Part shown: positions 46,012-54,412 of the stretch, piece by piece | How positions within the stretch are numbered: the first letter of the stretch is position 1 | How the letters are laid out: the number at the start of each line of letters is the position of its first letter | Assembly (NCBI RefSeq): GCF_014656415.1 | Contig: NZ_BNCJ01000001.1 | Span: forward strand, 289,771 to 353,770 | Direction: 5' to 3' | Length of the DNA stretch: 64,000 bases | Source of the DNA: Seohaeicola zhoushanensis | GTDB lineage: Bacteria; Pseudomonadota; Alphaproteobacteria; Rhodobacterales; Rhodobacteraceae | Translations under genes and position numbers: made by a program | The notes under the pieces: generated by a model | The model's database searches: none | Seen by the model: only the letters and a program-made list of their open reading frames with translations | Told to the model about the DNA's origin: nothing

Positions 46012-47508
46012 TTACGCGCCTTTCTCCGAGGGCAGTTTCGATACCAGACGAAGGGAGACGGACAGCCCTTCGAGCTGGTAGTGGGGGCGGAGGTAGAACT
46101 TGGACGAGTAGTATCCGGGGTTGCCCTCCACTTCTTCCACGACGACTTCGGCGGCGGCGAGCGGCTTGCGGGCCTTTTCGCGTTCAGACGACACGTCCGC
46201 GTTGAAGTCGACGTATTGGTTGATCCAGTTCTGCAGCCAGCTTTCCATGTCGTTCCGGCTCTTGAACGAGCCGATCTTGTCGCGGACCATGCACTTCAGG
46301 TAGTGGGCGAAGCGGCAGGTCGCGAAGAGGTAGGGCAGGCGTGCTGCCAGGTTGGCGTTGGCGGTTGCGTCGGGATCGTCGTATTCGGCCGGCTTGTGCA
46401 GCGACTGGGCGCCGATGAAAGCCGCGATGTCGGAATTCTTGCGGTGGATCAGCGGCATCATGCCGTTCTTGGCAAGTTCCGCCTCGCGCCGGTCCGAGAT
46501 CGCGATCTCGGTCGGGCACTTCTGGTCCACGCCGCCGTCATCGGTCGGGAAGGTGTGGCTGGGCAGGTTCATCACCGCGCCACCGCTCTCCACCCCGCGA
46601 ATACGCGAGCACCAGCCGAACTCCTTGAACGAGCGGTTGATGTTGACCGCCATGCCGTAGGCCGCGTTGACCCAGGAGTACTTTTCGCTGTCCGCACCCT
46701 CGGTGTCTTCCTCGAAGGCGAAGGCCTCGACCGGGTCGGTCTTGGAGCCATAGGGCAGACGGCCCAGGAAGCGCGGCATTGCGAGGCCGACATACTTGGA
46801 GTCCTCGCTTTCGCGCAGGGAACGCCAGCTTGCATATTCCGGCGTCTGGAAGATCTTGGTCAGATCGCGCGGGTTGGCGAGTTCGGACCAGCTGTCCATC
46901 TGGAACAGCGTCGGCTTGGCGCCCACGATCAGCGGGGCGTGGGCCGCTGCAGCGATCTTGGACATCTCGCCCAGCAGCTCGACATCCGGCGGGCTGTGGT
47001 CGAAGTGGTAGTCCGCCACCAGCGTGCCGTAGGGCTCGCCGCCGAACTGGCCGAATTCCTCTTCGTAGAGCTTCTTGAAGATCGGCGACTGGTCCCAGGC
47101 GGTGCCTTTGAACTTGCGCAGGGTCTTGTGCATGTCCTTCTTCGAGATGTTCATCACGCGGATCTTGAGCATCTCGTCGGTTTCGGTGTTGTTCACCAGA
47201 TAGTGCAGACCGCGCCACGCGCTTTCCAGCGTCTGGAACTCGGAGTTGTGCAGGATCAGGTTGACCTGCTCGGTCAGCTTCTTGTCGATCTCGGCGACGA
47301 TGCTCTCGATCGAACGCAGCGCGTCGTCGGAAATCAGCGCGGTATTGGCGAGCGCCTGCTGGGCGAGCGTCTTGACCGCGTTCTGGACGGCCGACTTGGC
47401 CTGGTCCGACTTAGGCCGGAATTCCTTGCTCAGCAGCGCTTCGAATTCGGAGGAACCGAATGCGGTTGCGCCGGCGGCGGGTGCGACTTGTGCTTGTTCT
47501 TCAGCCAT
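46012..47508 (-). CDS. tssC: T6SS sheath large subunit TssC (VipB)
   Basis: A 498-residue canonical TssC. Visible family blocks are HNSEFQTLESAWRGLHYLV, FKKLYEEEFGQFGGEPYG, MPRFLGRLPYGSKTDPV and the C-terminal YYSSKFYLRPHYQLEGLSV with the final LRLVSKLP strand that interlocks with neighbours in the sheath. Compared with the giant fusion it has the complete C-terminal domain. It lies 12 bases downstream of tssB. Confidence 0.96.
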   Translation of the reverse strand: MAEEQAQVAPAAGATAFGSSEFEALLSKEFRPKSDQAKSAVQNAVKTLAQQALANTALISDDALRSIESIVAEIDKKLTEQVNLILHNSEFQTLESAWRGLHYLVNNTETDEMLKIRVMNISKKDMHKTLRKFKGTAWDQSPIFKKLYEEEFGQFGGEPYGTLVADYHFDHSPPDVELLGEMSKIAAAAHAPLIVGAKPTLFQMDSWSELANPRDLTKIFQTPEYASWRSLRESEDSKYVGLAMPRFLGRLPYGSKTDPVEAFAFEEDTEGADSEKYSWVNAAYGMAVNINRSFKEFGWCSRIRGVESGGAVMNLPSHTFPTDDGGVDQKCPTEIAISDRREAELAKNGMMPLIHRKNSDIAAFIGAQSLHKPAEYDDPDATANANLAARLPYLFATCRFAHYLKCMVRDKIGSFKSRNDMESWLQNWINQYVDFNADVSSEREKARKPLAAAEVVVEEVEGNPGYYSSKFYLRPHYQLEGLSVSLRLVSKLPSEKGA

Positions 47509-47520
47509 CTCTCCGCCTCC

Positions 47521-48024
47521 TTATTCTTCGGCCTTGGGCGCAGGCTGCGCCGCCAGGGTTTTCAGCAGGCTCGGATCCTGAATGATCTTGGCGATCAGGT
47601 TCTCGGCTCCGGTCTTGCCATCCATGTAGGTCATCAGGTTCGACAGCTGGGTGCGGGCTTCCAGCAGCTCGCGCAGCGGCTCGACCTTGCGGGCGATGGC
47701 GGCGGGCGAGAAGTCATCCATGCTCTCGAAGGTGATGTCGACAGCGAGGTTGCCTTCGCCGGTCAGCGTGTTCGGCACGGTGAAGGCGGCGCGCGGGGCC
47801 ATCGACTTCATCCGGTCGTCGAAGTTGTCGACGTCGATCTCCAGGAACTTCCGGTCGGCAACCGCCGGCTGCTCCACTTCGGACTTGCCGGAAAGGTCGC
47901 TCATCACCCCCATCACGAAGGGCAGCTGCACCTTCTTCTCGGCGCCGTAGAGTTCCACATCATACTCGATCTGGACCCGCGGTGCCCGGTTACGGGCGAT
48001 GAATTTCTGTGAACTTCCGCTCAT
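47521..48024 (-). CDS. tssB: T6SS sheath small subunit TssB (VipA)
   Basis: A 167-residue canonical TssB. It has the conserved start SSQKFIARNRAPRVQIEYDV, the LPFVMGVMSDLSG strand and the FDDRMKSMAPR helix, and ends in a short Ala/Pro/Glu tail. It is nearly the same as the N-terminal module of the giant fusion encoded about 10 kb downstream, which must have arisen by duplication of this gene or its ancestor. Together with TssC it builds the contractile sheath that ClpV recycles. Confidence 0.96.
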   Translation of the reverse strand: MSGSSQKFIARNRAPRVQIEYDVELYGAEKKVQLPFVMGVMSDLSGKSEVEQPAVADRKFLEIDVDNFDDRMKSMAPRAAFTVPNTLTGEGNLAVDITFESMDDFSPAAIARKVEPLRELLEARTQLSNLMTYMDGKTGAENLIAKIIQDPSLLKTLAAQPAPKAEE

Positions 48025-48098
48025 GTCGTGCTCCTTGATGTGCCTTCAATATCCTGGTGAGTCTGTCGTGGTCTGTGAACAACATCACAGGCCGAAAA

Positions 48099-49157
48099 TT
48101 ATTCGTCGCTCAGACCGCCGATGACATTCACGTTGTCGATGCCGTCAGGGGCGATATCGCGCATGATGGTCAGGAAATCGGCGCTGACCAGACGCTTGGC
48201 CCGCTTCAGCAACAGCGGAATCGGGCTCGAAGGTTCGTAGCGGGCATAATACTCGATAATGCGGTCGAGCGCGTTACCCACGTCGGAGGGCGTGCGAATC
48301 GCGCCGACAGCGGCACCGCCGCCTCCGGCTGCCGGTGCGCCACGCGGAGTGTCATCGCCGGCCGCTTGCGGCGAAGCGTCGTCCTCGGGGGCGTCCGCCG
48401 CATCGCTGCCGGCGTATTTGGCCAGTGTCTTGCTGATCTGGAACAGCAGACGCACGGCCGGGTCGAGATCGGGCCCCTGCCCCGGCGTCTGATCGTCGAA
48501 GACGGCCGAAATGGCCTTGAGGTTGTCGGTCGCACGCTTGGCATCGTCGAGCAGCATCGACAGCGTGCCGGGATCCGTGTCGCGGAATGCCGCGCTGACC
48601 TGGGCCGAATCCGGCGGGTTCTCCATCCCTTCGGGGACCGGCGACTGGCCTTCGGCGATCTCGATGTCGCGCATCGAGAAACCACCGAAACTGCGGCTGT
48701 CGGTCAACGGAACCTTGCGCAGCGACTTGTAGACCGCCGAGGGACCGCCCATGCCGCCGGGCTGGCCACACAGACCCTGTACAGCATTTATCCGCATGGT
48801 CGGGTCGTTGTCGTCGTCGGCGTCCAGCTCGGGAAAACAGGTCTCCCAGTATTTCTCGAGATAGCCGCGGATCACCTGGGTCGCGTTGGCGAATCCCGAA
48901 AGCCCCTCGGTGTTCAGCGCGGCGTCGGCCATGTATACGGCCGCGCGCAGATCATGGCTCTGCCCCATGATCTCGAGCGCCTTGACCGCGACTTCGCCGT
49001 AGTCGGGTACCTTGCCCCCGTCCTCGGGGTCGTCGAACTGGGTTTCTTCGCCAGGCTGGGCGGCCTGCTCCATTTCGACAAAAACAGGATCGTATTCGAG
49101 GTTCTCGCCACTTGGAGAATCCTCGCTAATCGGTTCCAGCAGGACTTCCGGGTCCAT
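48099..49157 (-). CDS. tssA: T6SS cap/baseplate protein TssA (ImpA)
   Basis: A 352-residue TssA with the N-terminal ImpA domain (PISEDSPSGENLEYDP and YLEKYWETCFPELDADDD), an Ala/Gly-rich linker (about 255-290) and a short C-terminal domain (RIIEYYARYEPSSPIPLLLKRA). TssA primes sheath and tube assembly. ATG 49157 has a GGGAGG ribosome site 5 bases upstream; an in-frame codon ten positions earlier lacks one. It is the first gene of the 29-kb array and is divergent from an unknown gene. Confidence 0.93.
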   Translation of the reverse strand: MDPEVLLEPISEDSPSGENLEYDPVFVEMEQAAQPGEETQFDDPEDGGKVPDYGEVAVKALEIMGQSHDLRAAVYMADAALNTEGLSGFANATQVIRGYLEKYWETCFPELDADDDNDPTMRINAVQGLCGQPGGMGGPSAVYKSLRKVPLTDSRSFGGFSMRDIEIAEGQSPVPEGMENPPDSAQVSAAFRDTDPGTLSMLLDDAKRATDNLKAISAVFDDQTPGQGPDLDPAVRLLFQISKTLAKYAGSDAADAPEDDASPQAAGDDTPRGAPAAGGGGAAVGAIRTPSDVGNALDRIIEYYARYEPSSPIPLLLKRAKRLVSADFLTIMRDIAPDGIDNVNVIGGLSDE

Positions 49158-49350
49158 CCGGCCTCCCTTCGACGGCCTGCTGTCCACAGGCCCAAATCAG
49201 CGCGCACCGTCTTGCCCCCATTCCGGTTCGCGCCGCGTTCAACTTCAATCAGTACAATGCAAGTATACCTTGACCCCAAGTCAGCCTTATCGTTTTCTCA
49301 AAGTCAATTGGAGCAATTGGATTTCTAAGCGTTTTCAGGAGGTGTGTGAC
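49158..49350. promoter_or_regulatory. Divergent promoter region of the T6SS array
   Basis: This 193-base gap separates tssA (minus) from the unknown gene at 49351 (plus) and must hold promoters for both. It is more AT-rich than its surroundings. On the plus strand a TTGACC at 49270 is a possible -35, and two CAATTGG direct repeats lie at 49305-49311 and 49314-49320. On the minus strand a TATACT element is centred near 49265. Neither promoter is near consensus, which fits a regulated locus. Confidence 0.45.
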
Positions 49351-50940
49351 ATGGCGACCGAAGCTCTCAGCGGGCCGTTACTCAAGAAGAAGATCAGCAA
49401 GGCCAAGAAAGCGCCGCTGTCCTTCGCCTTTGTCCCCGGGAAGAAGCCGGAGGACTCTATCCTCATGCTTCACAAGAAGAAAAACCCTTCGCTGCTGGGC
49501 AAGGAGGCCAAGGCCGAGGGTGACAGCCCGAAGTTCGCCTTCGGGACGATCAAGATCAACGGCAAGGTCGCCGAGCTGACCTGCGGGCGCCACTTCGGCC
49601 AGCTGGCGAAGCAGTGCAAGAAGTTCCTGCGCGCCAACAAGGTGCAGCTGAACGTCATCATCTTCAGCGAGGATGGCCAGGAGATCGAGAGCGACGTCGA
49701 GGATCTGCCCGACGATCCCGAGTTCGACGCGCTCGCCGCCGAGGATGAGGCCGAGGACGACGGCCAGGAGCCGCAACAGGACAGCCAGGAAGAGGAAGAG
49801 GAAGAGCAAGCCCAGGCCGTCGGCCCCGACGCGGGCCAGCTCGCCCAGCGCCTCAAGGCCGTTCAGCCTGCCATCATGGCGGCGCCGGGAGAGGCCGGCG
49901 AGAAGCTGAAGAAGGTCATGGGCATGGCCGTCCAGCTCATCAAGGCGGGCGACCTGGTCAAGGCCGACCAGACCGTGACCGCGCTGGAGGGGGCCGTCGC
50001 CAAGCTGGGCAATGCGCCAGCGGCGCCGCCGCCCGAGCCGGCCCCGGCCGCCAGCAACGACAACGACGGCAAGCCAGACACCAAGGCGCTGATCGCCCGG
50101 GCCAATGCGCTCAAGCAGCCGATCGGCGCGGTGCAGGGCGCGGCGCGTGACAAGCTGATCGCGGCGCTGACCAATGCCGCGCAGCTTATCAAGTCGGGCG
50201 ACCTCGCAGGGGCCGACGCGCTGCTGACCAAGATCGAGGCCGCCGTCGCCAAGACCGCCGGCACCGCCTCGCAGGAAACCGCTGCCAGAGACGCCCTGCC
50301 GCCGGAGGCCGCCAAGTGGTTTGCCGCCGAGGGCAAGCTCGCGCCGCTGGTCGAGAAGGCGATGCAGGAGAAGAAGGGCGATCTCGACGGCATCAACCGC
50401 GCCTTCAACTATGCCCGCGAGCTGGCGGCCGACGGCGCCTATGACCGGGCGCTGGCCGCTGCCGGCAAGGTGGCGCAGCTGCTGAAGGAGGCGGCCTCGG
50501 CCACCACCAGTGCCGCCGCGCAGGAAGCGCAGGACGCGATCCCCGACAACGTGGTACCCTTCGTGCAGTCGCGCCTGGCCTGGATCAACACCCGCAAGGC
50601 GCTGCACCAGCAGATCTCGGGCCTCAAGTCGGCCATCGACTCGACGACCTCCGATGTCGAAGGGCTCGAGGATATCCCGTCGCGGTCGGGCAAGCTGTTC
50701 GACTATCTCAACGATATCGACACCGACCTTGAGGACACGCTCGAGAAGCTGGTCGAGACCCCCGAGGGCGATGCCCGCACCGCCCTCAAGGAGCAGGCGC
50801 GTGGCATCATCGCGACCTATCAGGGCGTGCTCGATACGCCGTTCTTCCAGGCCGTCGATGACAACGGCTTTGTCGCGACAAACATCCGCGGCTCTGCCCT
50901 GGATTCGCTCAGCAAGGTCAGCGCGGCGCTGGCTTCATAA
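49351..50940 (+). CDS. Unknown T6SS-linked helical-repeat protein
   Basis: A 529-residue soluble protein, no signal peptide. ATG 49351 has a strong AGGAGGTG ribosome site. Residues 1-115 form a basic, Lys-rich domain (LLKKKISKAKKAPLSFAF; FGTIKINGKVAELTCG). A very acidic stretch (about 120-155) follows, then at least three helical repeats of the pattern LIKxGDLxxADxxLxxxExAVAK near 192, 275 and 360, and a coiled-coil C-terminal part. I know no function; similar proteins seem to occur beside T6SS genes elsewhere. It could be an effector, a chaperone or a cargo adaptor. It is divergent from tssA and shares its control region. Confidence 0.7.
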   Translation: MATEALSGPLLKKKISKAKKAPLSFAFVPGKKPEDSILMLHKKKNPSLLGKEAKAEGDSPKFAFGTIKINGKVAELTCGRHFGQLAKQCKKFLRANKVQLNVIIFSEDGQEIESDVEDLPDDPEFDALAAEDEAEDDGQEPQQDSQEEEEEEQAQAVGPDAGQLAQRLKAVQPAIMAAPGEAGEKLKKVMGMAVQLIKAGDLVKADQTVTALEGAVAKLGNAPAAPPPEPAPAASNDNDGKPDTKALIARANALKQPIGAVQGAARDKLIAALTNAAQLIKSGDLAGADALLTKIEAAVAKTAGTASQETAARDALPPEAAKWFAAEGKLAPLVEKAMQEKKGDLDGINRAFNYARELAADGAYDRALAAAGKVAQLLKEAASATTSAAAQEAQDAIPDNVVPFVQSRLAWINTRKALHQQISGLKSAIDSTTSDVEGLEDIPSRSGKLFDYLNDIDTDLEDTLEKLVETPEGDARTALKEQARGIIATYQGVLDTPFFQAVDDNGFVATNIRGSALDSLSKVSAALAS

Positions 50941-50976
50941 CCGCCGCGCCCGCCGGGTGCCGCTACGGAGGACGAG

Positions 50977-51402
50977 ATGCGTTACCTGACTATCCTCGCC
51001 GGCTGCCTTGCGGCCGGTCTTGCCCTTGCACCCGCTGCCCATGCGCAGGACGGCGGGCTGACTGTCGAGCTGAACAAGTTCGAGGAAATCGATGGCGGCG
51101 GCTGCCGCGCCTTCTTCCTGTTCAGGAACGCGACCAAGACCGGCTTCGACGGCTTCGAGATGAGCCTGGCCATCCTCGACAAGAACGGCGTGATCGACCG
51201 GCTCCTGTCGATCGACGCCGCGCCGCTGCCGGTGGCGCGCACCACGCTCAAGCTCTTCGAGATCCCGGAGACGAGCTGCGCGAACATCTCCGAGATCCTG
51301 CTGCACGAACTGACCTCGTGCCGCCCGCAGAACGCCGAGGAAATGGACTGCTTTCCGATCCTCACCCTGAACAGCAAAACCTCAGCCGCGCTGGTCAAGT
51401 AA
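50977..51402 (+). CDS. Small periplasmic protein of unknown function
   Basis: A 141-residue protein with a clear signal peptide (cleavage after AHA at about residue 24). The mature part has four cysteines (in GGGCRAFF, ETSCANIS, TSCRPQ and MDCFPI) that could form two disulfides, and a beta-rich middle. No family is recognised. It is 36 bases after the unknown T6SS-linked gene and 3 bases before the ExbB-like gene, so it likely belongs to the same transcript and may be a periplasmic part of the Ton-like set. A TssJ role is not supported because a proper lipobox is missing. Confidence 0.6.
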   Translation: MRYLTILAGCLAAGLALAPAAHAQDGGLTVELNKFEEIDGGGCRAFFLFRNATKTGFDGFEMSLAILDKNGVIDRLLSIDAAPLPVARTTLKLFEIPETSCANISEILLHELTSCRPQNAEEMDCFPILTLNSKTSAALVK

Positions 51403-51405
51403 GCG

Positions 51406-52029
51406 ATGACCGGCACGCTCGACATGCTGGTGAGCGGCGGCCCGATCATCGCGGTGCTGCTGGTGCTCTCGCTGGTTTCGCTGACGGTGATCGTGGTCAA
51501 GGCGATCCAGCTCTGGCCGGTGACCAGCGGCAAGGCGGCCCGCGCTGCCGCGCTCGAGACCTGGAAATCGGGTGACCGGCACGGCGCGCAAAAGGCGCTG
51601 GAAGCGGGCAAGTCGCCGGCCGACCGGGTGACCGCCTATGCCATGCGCGCGATGACCGCGGGGCTGAAAGGTGCAGCGCTCGAAGCCGAGCTGACACGGC
51701 GCGGCAACGAGGAACTGGCGTCGATGAACCGGATGATCCGGTTGCTGGAGCTGATCGCGATGATCTCGCCGCTGCTGGGGCTGCTTGGCACCGTGCTGGG
51801 CATGATCCAGTCGTTCCAGGAGCTTGCGCTGGCCGAGGGCGCCGCCAATGCCTCGCTGCTGGCGGGCGGCATCTGGCAGGCGCTGCTGACCACCGCCGCC
51901 GGTCTTCTGGTCGCCATTCCCGCGGCTGTTGCCGCCAGCCTGCTGGCCGCGCGGATCGAGAATGCTGCGCAGAACATCGAAAGCGCGGTCGGCCAGCTGA
52001 TGCTCGCCGACCAGAACCCGAACCTCTGA
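51406..52029 (+). CDS. MotA/TolQ/ExbB family proton channel protein
   Basis: A 207-residue inner-membrane protein with three membrane helices (about 12-34, 114-138 and 152-185) and the family motif in the last two (SPLLGLLGTVLGMIQSF; WQALLTTAAGLLVAIPA). It would form the pentameric stator that couples proton flow to motion of a TonB/TolA-like partner. Two ExbD-type genes and a TonB-like gene follow directly, so a dedicated energiser is encoded. Confidence 0.88.
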   Translation: MTGTLDMLVSGGPIIAVLLVLSLVSLTVIVVKAIQLWPVTSGKAARAAALETWKSGDRHGAQKALEAGKSPADRVTAYAMRAMTAGLKGAALEAELTRRGNEELASMNRMIRLLELIAMISPLLGLLGTVLGMIQSFQELALAEGAANASLLAGGIWQALLTTAAGLLVAIPAAVAASLLAARIENAAQNIESAVGQLMLADQNPNL

Positions 52030-52038
52030 GAGGGGCTC

Positions 52039-52464
52039 ATGGCCGGCACTGGCCTCAGACGTCCGACACGGCCCGCCCGGCTGATTTCGCTGGTGCCGAT
52101 GATCGACGTCATGCTGATCATGCTGGTCTTCTTCATGGTCACATCGACCTATCTCAACCTCGACATGATCCCGGCCGTGCACCAACAGGACAGTCCCGCG
52201 CAGGCTGCGGCGCCAAGCGATGCTGGCGGCACGCTGATGATCCGCCTCGGTTCGGATGGTATCCCGGTGGTGCAGGGGGCGGCGGTGCCGGCTGGCGTGC
52301 TTTCCGCGCTGCTGGCGGGCAGGTTGGCTGATGACCCGTTGCTGCAGGTGCTGGTGCTCCCTTCGGGCGGGGCGACCACGCAGGCACTGATCTCGGTGAT
52401 GGACGAAGCCGCGCGCGCCGGAGCGGTGCGGCTGCGGGTCGTGCGGCTGGAGGCGCGGCCATGA
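52039..52464 (+). CDS. ExbD/TolR family protein, first copy
   Basis: A 141-residue protein with one N-terminal membrane helix (about 20-40) that holds the proton-carrying aspartate D23 in VPMIDVMLIMLVFFMV, followed by a periplasmic ExbD/TolR domain (about 60-141). It is 9 bases after the ExbB-like gene and overlaps the second ExbD-like gene by 4 bases. Two different ExbD-type subunits could form the dimer that sits inside the ExbB pentamer. Confidence 0.86.
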   Translation: MAGTGLRRPTRPARLISLVPMIDVMLIMLVFFMVTSTYLNLDMIPAVHQQDSPAQAAAPSDAGGTLMIRLGSDGIPVVQGAAVPAGVLSALLAGRLADDPLLQVLVLPSGGATTQALISVMDEAARAGAVRLRVVRLEARP

Positions 52465-52868
52465 AGCTGACGCGCCGCGCCCCGGCCCAGCATGGCGAGA
52501 CCATTGTCGCCCTTATCGACGTGGTTTTCTTCCTGCTGATCTTCTTCATGCTGATCGGCCGGATGGACGCCACCGCTCCCTTCGACGTGATCCCACCCGT
52601 TGCCGCCTCGGGCAGCGACATGCCCGCCGGCGGCGCCACGCTCTCGATTGCCGCCGATGGCGCGCTGGCGCTGGACGGTGCGGGGGTCGAGCGCGCCGTG
52701 TTGGAAGCCGCGCTTTCGGAGCGTCTTGCCGGGGACCCGGCCTTGCGGTTGCGCGTCAACGCCCATCGTGATGCCGAGCTGCGCCACGTCCTGCCGCTGG
52801 TCGGCGCGGCCGAGGCGATGGGGTTCCGCGACGTGGTGCTGGTGGTGACGCCAGCCCCTGCCCCATGA
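52461..52868 (+). CDS. ExbD/TolR family protein, second copy
   Basis: A 135-residue paralogue of the preceding protein, with one membrane helix (about 14-36) containing D20 in VALIDVVFFLLIFFM and a periplasmic domain ending VVLVVTPAPAP. The sequence is well diverged from copy one, so the pair is not a recent duplication. The start overlaps the preceding stop as ATGA, and the stop overlaps the next start in the same way. Strict coupling of all three products is implied. Confidence 0.86.
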   Translation: MKLTRRAPAQHGETIVALIDVVFFLLIFFMLIGRMDATAPFDVIPPVAASGSDMPAGGATLSIAADGALALDGAGVERAVLEAALSERLAGDPALRLRVNAHRDAELRHVLPLVGAAEAMGFRDVVLVVTPAPAP

Positions 52869-54412
52869 GCACCGCGCGCTGGACCGCCGGACTCGCCGTT
52901 TCGGCGCTGCTCCATGCCGGCGGCTATGGCGCGCTGGCGCTTGCGGTGAGGCCGGAGCCGGTCGAAGACCAGCCGCTGCCGCCAAGCAAGCTTGACGTTC
53001 AGGCCTACCAGCTTGACCGGACCGAGGCGCAACAGGCCCGGCCCGAGACCGAAGCCGCGCCGGAAGAACAGGCCCAGGGCGCCGCCGTCGCGCAGGGAGT
53101 GATCCCGCAGTCGCAGGCCCGGCCAGCCGAAGCGCCGGCCGAGCCGCTTGCGCCGGAACGCCCCGAACCCGATACGCTGATTGCCAGCGCTACGCCTCCG
53201 CCGCAGCTTGAAGCGGCGCGGCCTCCGGCGGCGGCCTTGGCGGCGGCACAGGCGGCGCCTTTGGTCGCCCGGCCGGCCAGTGCGACACCAACTGCCGTGT
53301 CCGCAGCTATCGCCGCCGCCCGCCCACTGGCGGCGGCACTTGCGCTGCCCGCCGCATTGCGGCCCGAGGCTGCCGAGCTGGTTTCCCTGCAACCGAGCTC
53401 GCAGGCTGCCCCTGCCCTGCCCGCCGCCGCACCTGCCCCAGTCGCGTTGCCCGAGAACGCCCCGGAGGCGCAGGCCGCCCCACAGGCGACGCCCGATGCC
53501 GCAGCGTTGCCCGACACGCCAGCAGCCACCGAACCGCTGGCGCAAGCAGTGGCAAATGCCACCCCGACCGCTGCGACCGAGCCACCGGCGAAAGCACTCA
53601 AGGCGACGCTTGCCTTCCCTTCGGGGGAGGGCGATGTCGATCCGGTCTCGCTTGCCGCTTTCCAGAGTTTCATGCAGCCCGGCGACCTTGCCGTGCAGGG
53701 CGACCCGCTGCGCGACGGTGTTTCGGCGCTGCTGTCGCAGGTGCCCTGCTCGCGCCTCCAGGTCGCCTTCGACCCGGATACGGCCACGCTCCAGATCAAC
53801 GGGCATGTGCCCGAGAACGACCTACGGGCGCCTGTCCTGGCTGCGCTGCAGGCGCAGATGGGCGAGGATATCCGTGTTTCGGACAACATCCTGATCCTGC
53901 CGCGCCCACAGTGCGGCGCGCTCTCGGGGATTGCCGACGTCGGCCTGCCGCAGTCCAACGACCAGTCGACCAACCCGCTGCTGATTGGCGAGGCGTCGCA
54001 GGCGCGGAACCTCGATTTCGTCAAGGACCAGCGGCTGTGGTTCGAACTGACCGCGCCAGAGTATGACGCCTATGTCTACGTCGATTACTTCGATTCCGGC
54101 GGCAACGTGATCCACCTGGCGCCGAATGACCAGGTGCCGGTCAACCTCGCCACCCGCGACAGCGCCCTGCGCGTCGGCACCAAGACCGACGCCGATCCGG
54201 GGCTCAAAATCGTGATCGGCCCGCCCTATGGTCAGGAAATCGCAGTGGCCTTTGCCGCCTCGGAGCAGCTTTACGACGGGCTGCGTCCGCTGATCGAGCC
54301 GGCGGCGCCCTATCTTGCCTATCTCAAGGCGCGGGTCGCCGAGGCGCGCGCGGCGAACCCGGAGTTCAAGGGTGAGTGGGTCTATTTCTTCGTGACAACC
54401 GCCGAGCGGTGA
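52865..54412 (+). CDS. TonB-like anchored protein with DUF4384-like domain
   Basis: A 515-residue protein. One N-terminal membrane helix (about 8-28) contains S13-x3-H17, the same spacing as the S16/H20 pair that TonB uses to contact ExbB/ExbD. A long Ala/Pro/Glu-rich region (about 35-250) could span the periplasm, as in TonB or TolA. A conserved region from about residue 275 begins with a BON-like LQVAFDPDTATLQINGHV segment, and a DUF4384-like domain (about 380-515; DQRLWFELTAPEYDAYVYVDYF) forms the C-terminus in place of a TonB domain. It would convert proton-driven motion into action on an unknown target. Its stop codon abuts that of the caspase gene. Confidence 0.75.
   Translation: MSTARWTAGLAVSALLHAGGYGALALAVRPEPVEDQPLPPSKLDVQAYQLDRTEAQQARPETEAAPEEQAQGAAVAQGVIPQSQARPAEAPAEPLAPERPEPDTLIASATPPPQLEAARPPAAALAAAQAAPLVARPASATPTAVSAAIAAARPLAAALALPAALRPEAAELVSLQPSSQAAPALPAAAPAPVALPENAPEAQAAPQATPDAAALPDTPAATEPLAQAVANATPTAATEPPAKALKATLAFPSGEGDVDPVSLAAFQSFMQPGDLAVQGDPLRDGVSALLSQVPCSRLQVAFDPDTATLQINGHVPENDLRAPVLAALQAQMGEDIRVSDNILILPRPQCGALSGIADVGLPQSNDQSTNPLLIGEASQARNLDFVKDQRLWFELTAPEYDAYVYVDYFDSGGNVIHLAPNDQVPVNLATRDSALRVGTKTDADPGLKIVIGPPYGQEIAVAFAASEQLYDGLRPLIEPAAPYLAYLKARVAEARAANPEFKGEWVYFFVTTAER

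Noticed and set aside
50977-51402. Small secreted protein as a TssJ lipoprotein
   Set aside because: The only cysteine near the N-terminus is at residue 10 in the middle of the signal hydrophobic stretch. Cleavage after AHA fits better, and TssJ sequence features are missing.
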